From assembly GCA_022818135.1 (NCBI GenBank), contig JAFMSR010000018.1, positions 37,777,734-37,841,733 of the forward strand: 64,000 bases of DNA, given 5' to 3'. Made by a program: the position numbers and the translations under genes. Positions 11,083 to 21,699 of the stretch are shown here, one piece after another. This DNA is from Saxidomus purpurata. Its lineage: Eukaryota; Mollusca; Bivalvia; Venerida; Veneridae. The notes under the pieces were generated by a model. The model did not search any database, was not told the DNA's origin, and saw only the letters and a list, made by a program, of their open reading frames with translations. The number at the start of each line of letters is the position of its first letter. Position 1 is the stretch's first letter.

Positions 11083-14000
11083 TTAGGTATCAGAACTTTC
11101 GTCGGCATTTCTGACAACTGCTCGCTCAACAGAGAAAGGTTCAGCCCACTCTCTGCGGGACGGTTTAATCTTGAAGAACTTTATCAACATCTTAAATAGG
11201 TCATCATTAAATCCGACAAGTTGGCCATTCTCATACTTTTCATACAAGTCCATGCTCCCTGTAACCCAGCAGATGTTTTGTATTTTATTTGCATTATTAT
11301 CTTTCCACAGTTGTACAGTATTCAGCTGATACGCAGACAGTGTAAATTTTCTACCATCCGTCAATATTGTTTGAGTTGTCAATGGTTCAGTCAGCTCTTC
11401 GTGTTCATTGAAACCTAAAATATGTAAAAGAGATAAATGTATATACATGTACACAGTTACTTGCTGCACATCTAAGTACTTCACAGACACTGATATAACA
11501 TCCTCTTTTAAAGCATAGTTGTACAGGTTAAGTTGTCTGCGGCTCATCCCGAAAGTTGCACGTTCGAGCCCCACTGGGGTCACGACCATACCTACTCATA
11601 TGACACCAGTACTGGTTTTTCCAGGAAGCGCACTGGAGAGTGACTCTATAGGCTTCAAGCTTTCTTCACAATTGAACTTAAATAAATTGAAATAAACTAA
11701 AGCATAGTTCAAATTCTCTGAACATGTTCAACTGAGACTCAATGTAGGATCAATCCAGTGAAGTGTGACTGAAGTTAACCTTCCAGGGATCAGTCGTGTA
11801 AAAACTTTAAACAGCAACATGGGTTCAAACTTGATTTTAAATATGATTCTTGGCAGAAATCCCTTGTTGTTTTTTTCTTGTATCATAAATTGACATTTTG
11901 TTTATAAAAGTTTTTCAAAATACCATTACTTTTAAGTAAATGGCAAGTCTAAAAATTCTAGCAACATGGTCCTGGTTATGAAGAAATGTGACTCAAACTG
12001 CTAACCCTTACCAGTCCTTGAAATGGTCATGTTTCCTGTATCACTAAGTTGGCTCCTTAACACACATTTAATATTATAATCAAAGTGACATTATGCGCAT
12101 CTTACTGCAAATAGTGTATTTTTGGCGACAGTTTTATAAAAGCAATTTTCGGTATAATTCCAATGGAATTTTGGAAATAAACACAAAGTCTCTTACCCAA
12201 CATATGAGCCTGTGCCAGTGTAGACAGGAAGCCTGTACTCAGCGCATACCCTACATCAGCCTGTCTCTTGTACTCCTCACCATATCTTTCTATTCGAGAC
12301 AGTTGATGCTTGTTTGTGAAGATGACACTCAGGTGATTGAACACGTTTGGATCACCAAAGTTGTACCCTGAATAATAGAAATAGTGCATGCTTACAGCCT
12401 CTTATATGATCACTTTCCATCATATAGTTCCAGAGCAGATGTTGACTGAAGAAAACAGACAGATGGACGTCTGGACAACAAAAAAATTTTTTGGCTTAAA
12501 ATAATAAAAAACTAAAAAAAATAATCTATTTTTAGTAGGTGACCTTGACCCCAAAATTTTTTTTGACTTAAAACTAAACCTTTAAAAAAAAACCCCAAAT
12601 GCAATCCAAAGCTTCCTCTTTATGCAAACTACCTACACCCCAAGTTTCATTAATTGGTCCTTAACTTGAGTTATTGAGCGAAAACCATTTTATTTAGTAA
12701 CAGTGACCTTGACCATACTAACCCCCAAATGCAATCCAAAGCTTCCTCTCTATGCAAGCTACCTACACAACAAGTTTCATTGCAATTGGTCACTCCTAAC
12801 TTGAGTTATTGAGCGGAAACCATTTTTCTATTTTTAGTAACAGTGACCTTGACCCTACTGACCCCAAATGCAATCCCAAGCTGCGTCTCCACGCAAGCTA
12901 CCTACACACCAAGTGTTTCATTGCAATTGGTCATTCTTAACTGGAGTTATTGAGCGGAAACCATTTTTCTATTTTTGGTAACAGTGACCTTGACCCTAGT
13001 GACCCCAAATGCAATCCCAAGCTGCTTCTCCATGCAAGCTAATTACACACCAAGTTTCATTACAATTGGTCACTCCTTACTCAAGTTATTGAACGGACAC
13101 CAATATTTGACGCCCGCCTGCCCACCCGCCCGACATACGACATTGCCAGTCTGCTTAAAAATTCTGATGCAGGATGGACAGGGTGCATAATTACATGTAC
13201 ATGACTTTGTATTCTGTCTGTTACAAGAAACAATGCTGATACTGGGGAAAAAACCAACATCACAAGCACAATGTAATGCCTAAAACTATATTGAAATACT
13301 GATTGTAAAATTGTCTTGAAATGTTAATATATGGATCTCAATCTATTCTTATATCCTTTGAACGCATGTAACGTAATAAACCGTATACGCGGGTTAAAAC
13401 GGGTTTGGCCTTCAATAGAAGTAACAGTTACCGTATGGAACATGTTTTGTCTGTATGAATTTAAAGGCTATGCCGACAGCTCCTGAATGTTGAAATCTCA
13501 GACGTCTGAGGCAAATGCTGACACTTTAAGTCAACCTTGAAAATGACCTTGGACACAATTTTACCAGCTTTGAAAATTTTCATTTTACCAACGTTCGCGT
13601 ACAGGCCCCTGTGGGATAGTGTTTTGAGCGCGTGCAAATATTTTTTCACAGACATAAAGCAGACATGTCATACTCAAACCTAGGTATATTGACATCTTAT
13701 GACGCTTAAAACTGACCTCTCGTTAGAAAAAAAAAAAAAAAAAAAAAGAAGTCCATGCGCAAGTTAGCAGACAGGGTGACCCCTGCGCGTGACCTCTGTA
13801 GGTGGGCCAATGGAAATTTTACTTTCATGTTACAGCTCAATCTATTTGCTGATGTATACAACACGCGCAGTAAACCGAAAGTAGCATAACGTGATGTACA
13901 GTGTTTACAAAAACACATGCATGTCTGTCGAGTGTGTAACAAAATATGCCGGTGTGCAAAGGTTATACATGTACAGTTACTTTCTCCAAATGCACAATTT

Positions 14001-15856
14001 CAGAAATGATAATCACTGCTGCGACCAACGCACTTATGGCTTTAGTGTCTTTACCAAATGGACACACTTCATGTTCTGACTGGAATTTGAACCCATGACC
14101 TCCTTTTCCGGAAGCGAACACCCCAACAACTGAGCTACTGAGACCCACTATTGAAATCTTTAACATGCATTAATAAACCAAATCAATAACAGCCTGCTGC
14201 CCTACAGTTAAACTTGTTAAGAGGACAGAATGATTTACCTGCTGTAACTTTACGTGGTACTTTCTCCATAAACTGTCCAAGCACTCTGGGCGAGTGTTCA
14301 ATCAGGTTTGCACGTCTGTTCGACTTTACAGAACAAATTCTGTTAGTAGATTGAACAAACTGAAAAGCAATTCAATTCATTAAACATTTATTATTAGTTA
14401 GACATTTACTTAATTTATACAAAAAGTTTTTATATATACAAACGTTAGACCTCTACAGACAATTTTGTGATGAACACTGAATTTTAACTTTATTATTAGA
14501 TCTACAGCAATTTAGCCATAACAAAAAGTTTACATCTTTACTATATATTCAAATTTCTTTAGCATGTGATTAGATCATTTCATTTAAATCATGAAAAAAA
14601 ACTGTCTCATTCTGCACCCCATAATTACACAATGTTATAAGGAACAATTGAATAGAGGACTGCCAATGCCATGTGATACAAAGTCCCTAATCAGATATGA
14701 AGCAATGAAATGGACATACATGTATGACCAATGTCTCATTAAAAATTCTTCAACTGTTCAACAGGTTTTGGTGATATATGTATAGTCAAATGGTAAGGAC
14801 CCAGAAAGGCCCAATATCCAGAAAGGACCAGTCCTAAATGGCCCGGTCCAAAAAGGTCCATTTATCAAAGCTACCTGAAAGGCCTTCAAAAACGGTACCA
14901 GAAAGGCCCCTTGAATAATAAAATCAATCTAGCCTATGACACTTTTTATTTGATTAAAATCAATGTACAAAACGCCCCAGAGTGAGATCATGTAAATCAC
15001 AGGAAGAAGAAGAGAAAGAAGAAGAATTAAGATATTTAATTTTCTATAAATCTGTTTAACCAACCTTTGGTAAAGGTTTTTCTTTCCTGACTTGGAAATC
15101 TACTGTGTGTTCGCCATAAAAGACAGCATTGTTCTGTCTGATATATTTTTTATCTTTCGATGGTACTACCAATTTCTTTCTTTGGAAACCATGTCTACTC
15201 CAGTAAGCTGCCACTTTTGCGTTATAATCTACATGACTTTTTGAGATGTCTGTTCGTTGTCCACCAACTGCGCCCAATACATTAAGCAAAATACTTTTTA
15301 CTAGCAAATTTGACAAGTTGTATTCACGTGTATCTGTTGTCCATGTTCCAGCATAAAAGTCATGGTGTTTTACTGACTTTAAAAATCTTTGTCTATTTAT
15401 CTCATGTTCCTGAATAATGGTTTCAACAAAAATATTTTTCAATCTTTTAAACAGGTCTTTTTCTAGATCTACTGACAATTTACTAAAACTATACAAATCT
15501 GGCAAGCCCGAGATAATTTTGGTTTTTGTGACTCCACACTGATATCTCAGTAAATGTGGTGTAGGATCAACACTGTTATATCTCCAAACTTTATATTCCT
15601 TTTCTGTCAGTAATTGTATTTTCTCTTTTGTAGACTTCAGAGCTGCCACCTTCTCCCGCTGACCTTCCCATGACCAGGCAATCTTTGCTGGCATACTGCC
15701 CCATCTACCAGGTGGATATTTTGGTTTGATTGGAGGATAATGTGCATCGTTGTCTTCTGACTCTTGTGTAGCAAGAGACTGCGTCTGTCTTTTATTAATT
15801 AACGCTACAAATCGGTTGCATTTGAGTGTACTCGTTCGGAACATGGACGTCGCCAT
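11083..15856 (-). CDS. MRPS30: Mitochondrial ribosomal protein S30 (mL65), four exons
   Basis: Exons are 15065-15856, 14239-14359, 12197-12367 and 11083-11414, giving 471 residues. Donors are GTTGGT, GTAAAT and GTAAGA; acceptors end in TTTTCAG, TTATTCAG and ATTTTAG. Reading phases (0, 1, 1) join without gaps. The C-terminal exon matches vertebrate MRPS30/PDCD9 closely: ITDGRKFTLSAYQLNT, NICW and GFNDDLFKMLIKFF, preceded by TLAQAHMLG. The protein is a nucleus-encoded component of the mitochondrial large ribosomal subunit (mL65, first named S30 or PDCD9). I chose the ATG at 15856, with context AAGATGGCG and a basic, hydroxyl-rich start typical of an import signal. An in-frame ATG at 15937 would add 27 residues. 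The human protein is about 439 residues. Introns carry a SINE, a tandem array and a MITE fragment. Confidence 0.95.
11515..11705 (+). repeat. tRNA-derived SINE, family shared with 62.8 kb
   Basis: A tRNA-like head carries a B-box-like CGTTCGAGCCCCAC near 11562. The body contains ATGACACCAGTACTGGTTTT, then CCAGGAAG and CTTCAAGCTTTCTTCACAAT. The same body occurs at 62805-62985. The copy lies in MRPS30 intron 3. Confidence 0.7.
12081..12160. mobile_element. Truncated end of the ATTATGCGCAT MITE family
   Basis: AAAGTGACATTATGCGCATC at 12083 and the following AGTGTATTTTTGGCGACAG and TTTTATAAAAGCAATTTT match one end of the TTAA-flanked element at 60929-61329. The fragment stops about 40 bp from the splice donor of MRPS30 exon 3, close to that splice site but outside the coding sequence. 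Confidence 0.65.
12500..13150. repeat. Tandem array of about 140-bp units
   Basis: GACCTTGACC recurs at about 12541, 12705, 12845 and 12986, each followed by CCCCAAATGCAATCC, then CAAGTTTCATT, AATTGGTCA and GTTATTGAGCGGAAACCA. The period is near 140 bp with four copies. The array ends in a G/C-rich tail (about 13110-13150). This is the tandem core of a bivalve dispersed element, lying in MRPS30 intron 2. Confidence 0.8.
13725..13747. repeat. Poly(A) tract
   Basis: About 22 consecutive A residues lie in MRPS30 intron 2. It may be the tail of a decayed retroposon. Confidence 0.85.
13965..14150 (-). repeat. tRNA-derived SINE, minus strand
   Basis: On the minus strand the head reads TAGCTCAGTTGTTGGGGTG (A-box region), then a TTCCGGAAAAGGAGG arm and the B box GGGTTCAAATTCC, near 14145-14075. 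The anticodon arm is not clean, so this is a retroposed copy. It lies in MRPS30 intron 2. Confidence 0.65.
14790..14930. repeat. Cluster of AGAAAGGCCC-type motifs
   Basis: Short phrases such as CCAGAAAGGCCC, CCAGAAAGGACC, AAAAAGGTCC and TGAAAGGCC recur about every 15-25 bp without exact periodicity. The cluster lies in MRPS30 intron 1. No function is evident. Confidence 0.5.
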
Positions 15857-15860
15857 CTTG
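15846..15860 (-). promoter_or_regulatory. YY1-like motif at the MRPS30 start codon
   Basis: AAGATGGCGACG on the minus strand overlaps the chosen ATG. The core AAnATGGCG is the known YY1 recognition sequence and is often found at the first codons of housekeeping genes. No binding is shown by sequence alone. Confidence 0.35.
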
Positions 15861-16239
15861 GTTCCAGCTACCCCTAAAAGCTGGTAACCGAAATTATCAG
15901 AATAAAAGCCGGTAACCGTTGTCCACTTAAAAGGCACCAGGAGCGGTATAGTTCAGTTTAAACATATTTTATCGCTGAATATACATGTATGATGTTAATA
16001 TAATAAATGAATAAATAAATATGTCCAATGACTCTTTAACCAAGCAGCCTAGCTATGTTTAACACGTGCCACTCTGAAGAACAAATACACAATTTTGTAT
16101 ATTATAAATAGGCCTATAGATTTCTGTGCAGTAAATATATAAACTATTGGAAAGTTAGGAGAACGGGCTAATTTTTGAAGTGAGATAAAAGAATTTTATA
16201 AACGAGGCAAGCTTAACCAGTTATGTTTGATTCATAAAC

Positions 16240-16870
16240 AGGTTGAAAAACAGAGGTGATTACGAACAACCCTGCCGTACTCCGTTTTTACTCCCAAACC
16301 AGTCTGTATACAAAACCATTATTTCTAACACACAGACAGAGAGATCTATAAAGAGACACTAGAGCATTTAGAATATTACCTTTTACACCATTATCAAGTA
16401 TTTTCATCCAAAAAAAAACTGCGATCTATGAAACCAAACGCCTTTCTCCTTTGGCATTAAAAATTACAAACTTTTGAACAAAAAAGGAGGTCGGCATCAC
16501 CTAATAAAGATCTCCTATTTAGACACAAAAACATGTCATTCACAGCATCAAGGGAGAGATGCTGGGGTTGGTCACAAGCAGATTGGTGAGCACAACTGAG
16601 CACAACATAACATAGTTTCAATTTCTTTCTTTTCTCTATGATCGATATTTGTTTAAGAAGTAACATGTTCTACTGTACAATGTATTTCTACTTTTTCTAA
16701 AACTATTCTGTTCATCACATAAAATATCATTACTTTCTGCCCAGACTGACAATCCATCATTTAAAATCAAATGATATATTTTGCACACAGCACAAGGTAA
16801 AGATAATCCGTTGTATGACATAGGGTCACAACGGTCTAGAGTATATGGTTTAAGAATAGGGGCTACTATA
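16240..16870 (-). pseudogene. Dead LINE reverse-transcriptase fragment
   Basis: Minus-strand frames near 16820-16640 read VCKIYHLILN...LSVWAES, then DEQNSFRKSR, which resembles the non-LTR RT block with R-L-x-W-x-E and EQ-x-GFR. Near 16390-16250 another frame reads NALVSLYRSL...CVRNNGF, then GVRQGCS and SPL (with a stop), the GVRQGC-LSP block. Frameshifts, stops and an insertion around 16470-16620 show the copy is inactive. This is a non-LTR retrotransposon remnant; the clade is not resolved. Confidence 0.75.
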
Positions 16871-17399
16871 ATTTTTCCCTAATCGGTAGATTTCCAAGTA
16901 GCCCTTTTAACTTCTTCAATACTTATACACTCATTTACTTCCGAAAACAAGTCACTTTGAAGCTATCATTTTGTGTATTGTACATAGAACAGTTTGAAGA
17001 ACTATCACAGTTGGTTAAAACTCTGCTAAAATTATGTTTCCACTTGTTTAAAACAGTGTTTATCTCAGTTGATACTGTACCACTGTCAATGGCAATTAAG
17101 GTTGAGTAATACCTAATTTTCCAATTGTTTTCTAAAAGTCTTGTGGGCTATTTTCACCAACTGAAGTTAACTCATATTAAACATTTACCCAGCAGGAGCG
17201 TTTTGTTTTTCCATGTTTGATTATGATTTGCATTTAAACAACATTCTGTTGGGAGTGCTCGCAATTTGTACAGCCCTATACATACGTGCAAATTGAAAAT
17301 ATTTCCCTTGAAAACATTACTGTACGTCAGATGCTTGCCAATCAAAGTCAACTACTTGTACACACACTGCCGTATTGTATTTTTAGAGTTTGAGATTGA

Positions 17400-17660
17400 G
17401 TTTTTAGAGATAAGCCCCAGAAGAGTTTAGTTATTTTAGGTTTTAGGGGGAAATTGAAAGATACAGAACGCGTCAAGTTCAGAGACACCCCTGGTTCTTT
17501 AACATGTCCGGTGTACAGCACCGATACATCGGACCTCGCTTTTAGGTTTCATCCGAAAGATAATTAGTTATGTTAATGGAGGAGCGGGAGATTGAACCTG
17601 CAATCCCTGGATTACAAAATCCAGCGCGTTAACCATTTTAGACTACTGATCCACTCCTTT
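17400..17660 (-). repeat. tRNA-Thr-derived SINE, minus strand
   Basis: On the minus strand a head beginning GGAGTGGATCAGTAGTC is followed by an anticodon arm around TTTTGTAA and the B box GGTTCAATCTCCC near 17600. Part of the acceptor arm still pairs (GGAG with CTCC). The body near 17490-17530 carries ATCGGTGCTGTACACCGGAC, shared with the SINEs at 306, 25.3 kb and 51.4 kb. Gene-free sequence flanks it from 16.9 to 18.9 kb. Confidence 0.75.
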
Positions 17661-18949
17661 TCATATGCTGAGCGTTTTGCAAGTAATATATCATGCGGCA
17701 AACTGTTGATGTTTTTACAAGCCCATCGGCATTGCAGTACCAAAGTCGTTACTGCATAGATACGAAAAACTCTCTGATAATCATGGCCTTTCCAGATGGC
17801 ACACTGACATATGCTCGGATATTGCGTTTTCCGAGGGAATAGGTAAATGCTTAAAGTTCTAGGGTTTGATTTTAACTTAGCATCATTTATCTTATGTTCT
17901 ATGGTGACCTGTTACTGTCCGAGCAAATTTTGAAGTGTATTGTGTTGCCATTGACAAGTCTACATGATTGGTTATTGGTTCAACAAAGGAAATTTAACTA
18001 ACTTTCAAAATATTTTATCTGCTAGAGTAGTTTTTCATATTCAAACTGTCAATTGTCTCTGAAACTAAACTTTGGCTAGTATATATGTTCAAAAGGAACA
18101 CTTTCACCCAGCTGTGTATTCTCGTTTCTTAGTAAACAGTAGTAAAATATAAGATGATTATTTGAGTCAAAGACTTAATCTGTAACAATCATAACATATC
18201 TAGTTTTTTACCACATTTTCATGTTTTTTACACGCGTATGTATAATGTTCCAAGTTTCTTGCTTCTTGCATTTTTAAGATATTTGTTTTTATTTATCTAT
18301 ATCTAGTTTATTATATTGGAACATGTCCGTCAAAAACTATTGGAAAAAGTATCTTCCGTTGCAAATATTAATTTTCATGATGTGATTTATATAAATATTT
18401 TCTCTAGAGATGCCATGATAATTCGGTATTTTTAATTTCAGTCAATATAAAGGTTTTAAAAAATTCTAAATTCGATTTAATATTTTCATATACTTGTGTT
18501 GTTTTAACAATTAATTAACACGAAATGTTCAAACGGAGACGTGTGTCGACAATTGGTGCAAATAGTTTAAAAGGTCTTTATTTGTTTGTTTTGGCGGTTT
18601 ATACACATGAGATATTCCACTTAAACTTGTTCAGATGGCTTCATATCAAGTTCAAATGTACCTTTAAGTGATCTGATTTACAGACTGGTCAAATCGTTAT
18701 GGTTTGTCTATGCAATAATGCTGTCTACTCAAAAGGGATTGTTTGTATTTATGCTATTTTATTTATTCTCGATCGCTGAAAAAGTTCTCATACTCATGCC
18801 TTACGTAAATTTTTGTGTCTTAATTCAATTTTCAAACTGCATTTTCAGCAAATTCCAAAAAAGGTTTAGGCATAAAAACAAACTTTACTCCACTTCTGCA
18901 CTGACAAATGCATGTTAAATCTGTGTAATTTACTTAAGATTTCTCGTGA

Positions 18950-19108
18950 CTCACTCTAGATCGAATTTTACAAACCTCGAAGAGGGAGAGAGTTTATATT
19001 GAATTTAGTGTCTTGCCTACGTACATTACCACCTTGTAAATGGTAGGGATCGAACCTCAGCCCTCTGATCCTGAAGTGAGAACGATTCCAATGCTCTACG
19101 TCGGCTTC
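18950..19108 (-). repeat. tRNA-derived SINE, minus strand
   Basis: The minus strand reads GCCGACGTAGAGCATTGG, an arm near CTTCAGGATCAGAGG, then the B box GGTTCGATCCC around 19058. The head matches the truncated copy on the plus strand at 46573-46625 (GCCGACGTGGCGCAGTGG). It lies downstream of the unknown gene at 19.9 kb. Confidence 0.65.
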
Positions 19109-19693
19109 AAATCAAAGAGATTTGAGGCAGTCATGAAATCTTTCACCTATAACTTGGATCTGTTTCAGCTGCGGTTTTGTTAATATTGTTTGGTGTGAAT
19201 AGTCTAGAAAAATTAAGAAACAATGTGTAATTTCAGTTTATTTTTGATACTATCAATAATAAAATAAGTTAAAACTGAGTAGTCGAAACTTTTGTAGTAA
19301 TTTTCGGGAGAAATTGATTCATTTCGAACAACTCGTAAAACTAACTTATAGCAAAGTTCATTGCTTAGTATACCAACGCACTACTAAAACGGCCGAATGC
19401 TTCACATCGTTTTTCACGATATGAAATTGATAAGCAGACATACAGTACAACTGCCTGGGCAGCCTGGTTTATCTAGTGTCAATATTGAATACATTTGTAT
19501 CACCTATGTAGGTTTGGAATGGCTACCAATTCTTTTTCACTTCCTGTAAAAACGGGAAATATTTCCATAAATATTTATTTCATAAATATGTGATCTAAAA
19601 CAAATACCCGCTCTTAAATGACTCAGCAAAATAGTTTCTTCAGAGAGCTCCTGGCCTATCACAATTAATGTTAGCAACAATATTTACACATAC

Positions 19694-19699
19694 TTTATT
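19694..19699 (-). terminator. Candidate polyadenylation signal AATAAA
   Basis: AATAAA on the minus strand lies about 200 bases after the stop codon at 19903, a plausible 3' UTR length for the upstream two-exon gene. Another AATAAA occurs further on near 19574. Chosen by position only. Confidence 0.4.
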
Positions 19700-19902
19700 C
19701 ACACATCGTGTTCAGAAATGCTGATTAAGGAAACCAGTTAATATCTTGCACAAATAAGTTACATCACAGTCTGGTCGACTGAGGTAATATTTGACACATG
19801 AATGTGACAATACAAAATTTTACACAGAAAAAATCAACGAGTGAGCTACAACGAAATCAGGTACATTACAGGGTGTAAACTGTACTTGATTTGCATAAAT
19901 GT

Positions 19903-21682
19903 TCATGCAGAAACATCTTCATGACTATGATTAGATCGCAATAGTCCAAAAGCTTGAGTCCATGTAACATTGTTCTTTTCATCTTTTATATAATTTTTAG
20001 AAATGGCGGGAAGCGACCTCGATGAACGCGAGGACGACGGTTTATATGATGGCGAGGGTGATAACAAATTGTAATTGGAAATCATTTCATTCTCTAATCT
20101 ATGACTAGATGATAACCGATCAACTTGCTCTAGTTTGATTTTTCTGACTTTATCAACGAGTTCTGGCATGCTTAAATCCCGTGATTTTATTTTTCTCGGT
20201 TTGTCCGGTACTTCTAGATAGTAGTCATGGTCTTCGCTTTCATCCACTGATCTAGAATGTCTTAAAGACAATCGGCGATATCTCCTTGGCTTTTGATCAT
20301 TGTCTGAACCGTTGTCTCTGTGGTCTGACATTGCATCTAGTTCACTCTCAGTCACAGCGGGTGATTTACTGCTACTTGCTACCAGCCTTTCAGTTTCATT
20401 TTCATGTGATTCCTTTTCAGTGTTATAGCCATATTTCATTGGATACAAGACTGCCGCCTGAAGCCTAAGTGAATCATTTGTTGCACCTCGATGAACAACA
20501 TTGTCTCTGGGATCAGGCACCTTCTCCTCAACATCGGGAATACCGTGCTTTTTCGCTAATCTGTGAACAAGATCAAACAAGTTTTTTGTTCCGGTGTATT
20601 TCAGCTTTATAATATCTGAAAAAGATACGTCGTTTTTCTTTTTTATCCGACCGCCGTATGAAGACACAGACATATCTTCGTCCCAGACTCTAAGGTCAAA
20701 TCTATCCGGCTCAGTCCCGTCTTTTGTACCAACAAGTTTTTCATTTCCATCTGTCACTTCTTCGTCTATCATTGGAAGTATAGGGGCAAATGCATGACTC
20801 TGTTTTCTATTTCTGTTTACAGATTTCATCTGCTCATCATCTAGCAAATCACCTCCTTCAACTTCTGCATTCGCTACTCCTGTTTGAATGAACATCGAAC
20901 CACTTCTGAAATCGATATTTGGTGGAACTACTGGTTCGAACATCTCTTCGTCCTCGTGTATACTCTCTACAGCTTCATGGTCTTCTGCAAAAAGCACATG
21001 TTCGTGGTTGTCGTCTGGTTCTGGAGTTTTAGCTGCTGCCTCCTGTTTTAGCCTTAGGTGAAGCTCCTCTAAAAGTGCTCTTTCTTTGTCTCTACGTTGA
21101 TGTTCCTTTATCAGTTTTGCGTGTTCAATTCTTGTCTGCCTTAGTTTTCTTACATAGCGGCCTAATTTCATTCTCATTTTGATTTGTTCTCTGTGTATAT
21201 TATTCACTGCGCATGTCACATCCCTCCTGTACATATTGAGCGTTCTTTTATACTCGAGTTCACTTCCAGCTACTCTAGTCATTACCACACGGCCGACTTC
21301 GCTCTGTAAACCTGCAATTTTAGCGTAGGATGACTGTGACATGACCAGCTCCTGCAAGAAAATCAGACATGGTGCGCTCAAGATCATTGCAATAAATATA
21401 TAAGACATTAATTGATATAGAATAAAAAGTAGCAGCGAGAAATTGTAATTAATACTGAAATTAATAATGTAATTAGGAACGATGAAATACCGTTTAAGAA
21501 ATGGGGGAATATTTTCAGGTCTATTATATTTGTCAAGACTATGAAAAAGAGGGTGAAAAATAGCCGAGAAGCTTATGTTAAGTTTGAAATAACGCACAAA
21601 CATTGCTAGAACGTACCCTCTTCATTTCGGTCCTTGCCCATCTGAACATGCCGTCATCGCCTTGTAGTCTGGTGCGAAGCAT
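19903..21682 (-). CDS. Unrecognised coiled-coil protein, two exons
   Basis: Exon 1 is 21617-21682 (ATG CTT CGC ...; donor AGG|GTACGT) and exon 2 is 19903-21351 (acceptor TTCTTGCAG|GAG). The phase-0 join gives 504 residues. I cannot assign a family. The region around residues 60-135 is highly charged and helical (R/K/E-rich with heptad-like L/I/M spacing, including HREQIKMRMKLGRYVRKLRQ), so a coiled coil is likely. An acidic stretch follows (residues about 145-175). A more hydrophobic block near residue 290 (FSDIIKLKYTGTKNLFDLVH) may be a small folded motif. The C-terminal third is serine-, arginine- and lysine-rich and probably disordered. There is no signal peptide or membrane segment. The open frame extends 84 codons upstream of the acceptor into the intron, but the splice signals favour the two-exon model. 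Confidence 0.7.
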
Positions 21683-21699
21683 TCTGCTTGTGGTAGGGG

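Noticed and set aside
15857..15937. Longer N-terminus for MRPS30 from the ATG at 15937
   Set aside because: The extra 27 residues (MPFKWTTVTGF...) have no conservation that I know of, whereas the ATG at 15856 has a strong AAGATGG context and an import-like start. Kept as an alternative in the gene entry.
21352..21603. 84-codon N-terminal extension of the unknown gene from an ATG at 21603
   Set aside because: The stretch is AT-rich and hydrophobic, is bounded by GTACGT and TTCTTGCAG splice sites, and the spliced alternative starts with a clean ATG exon.
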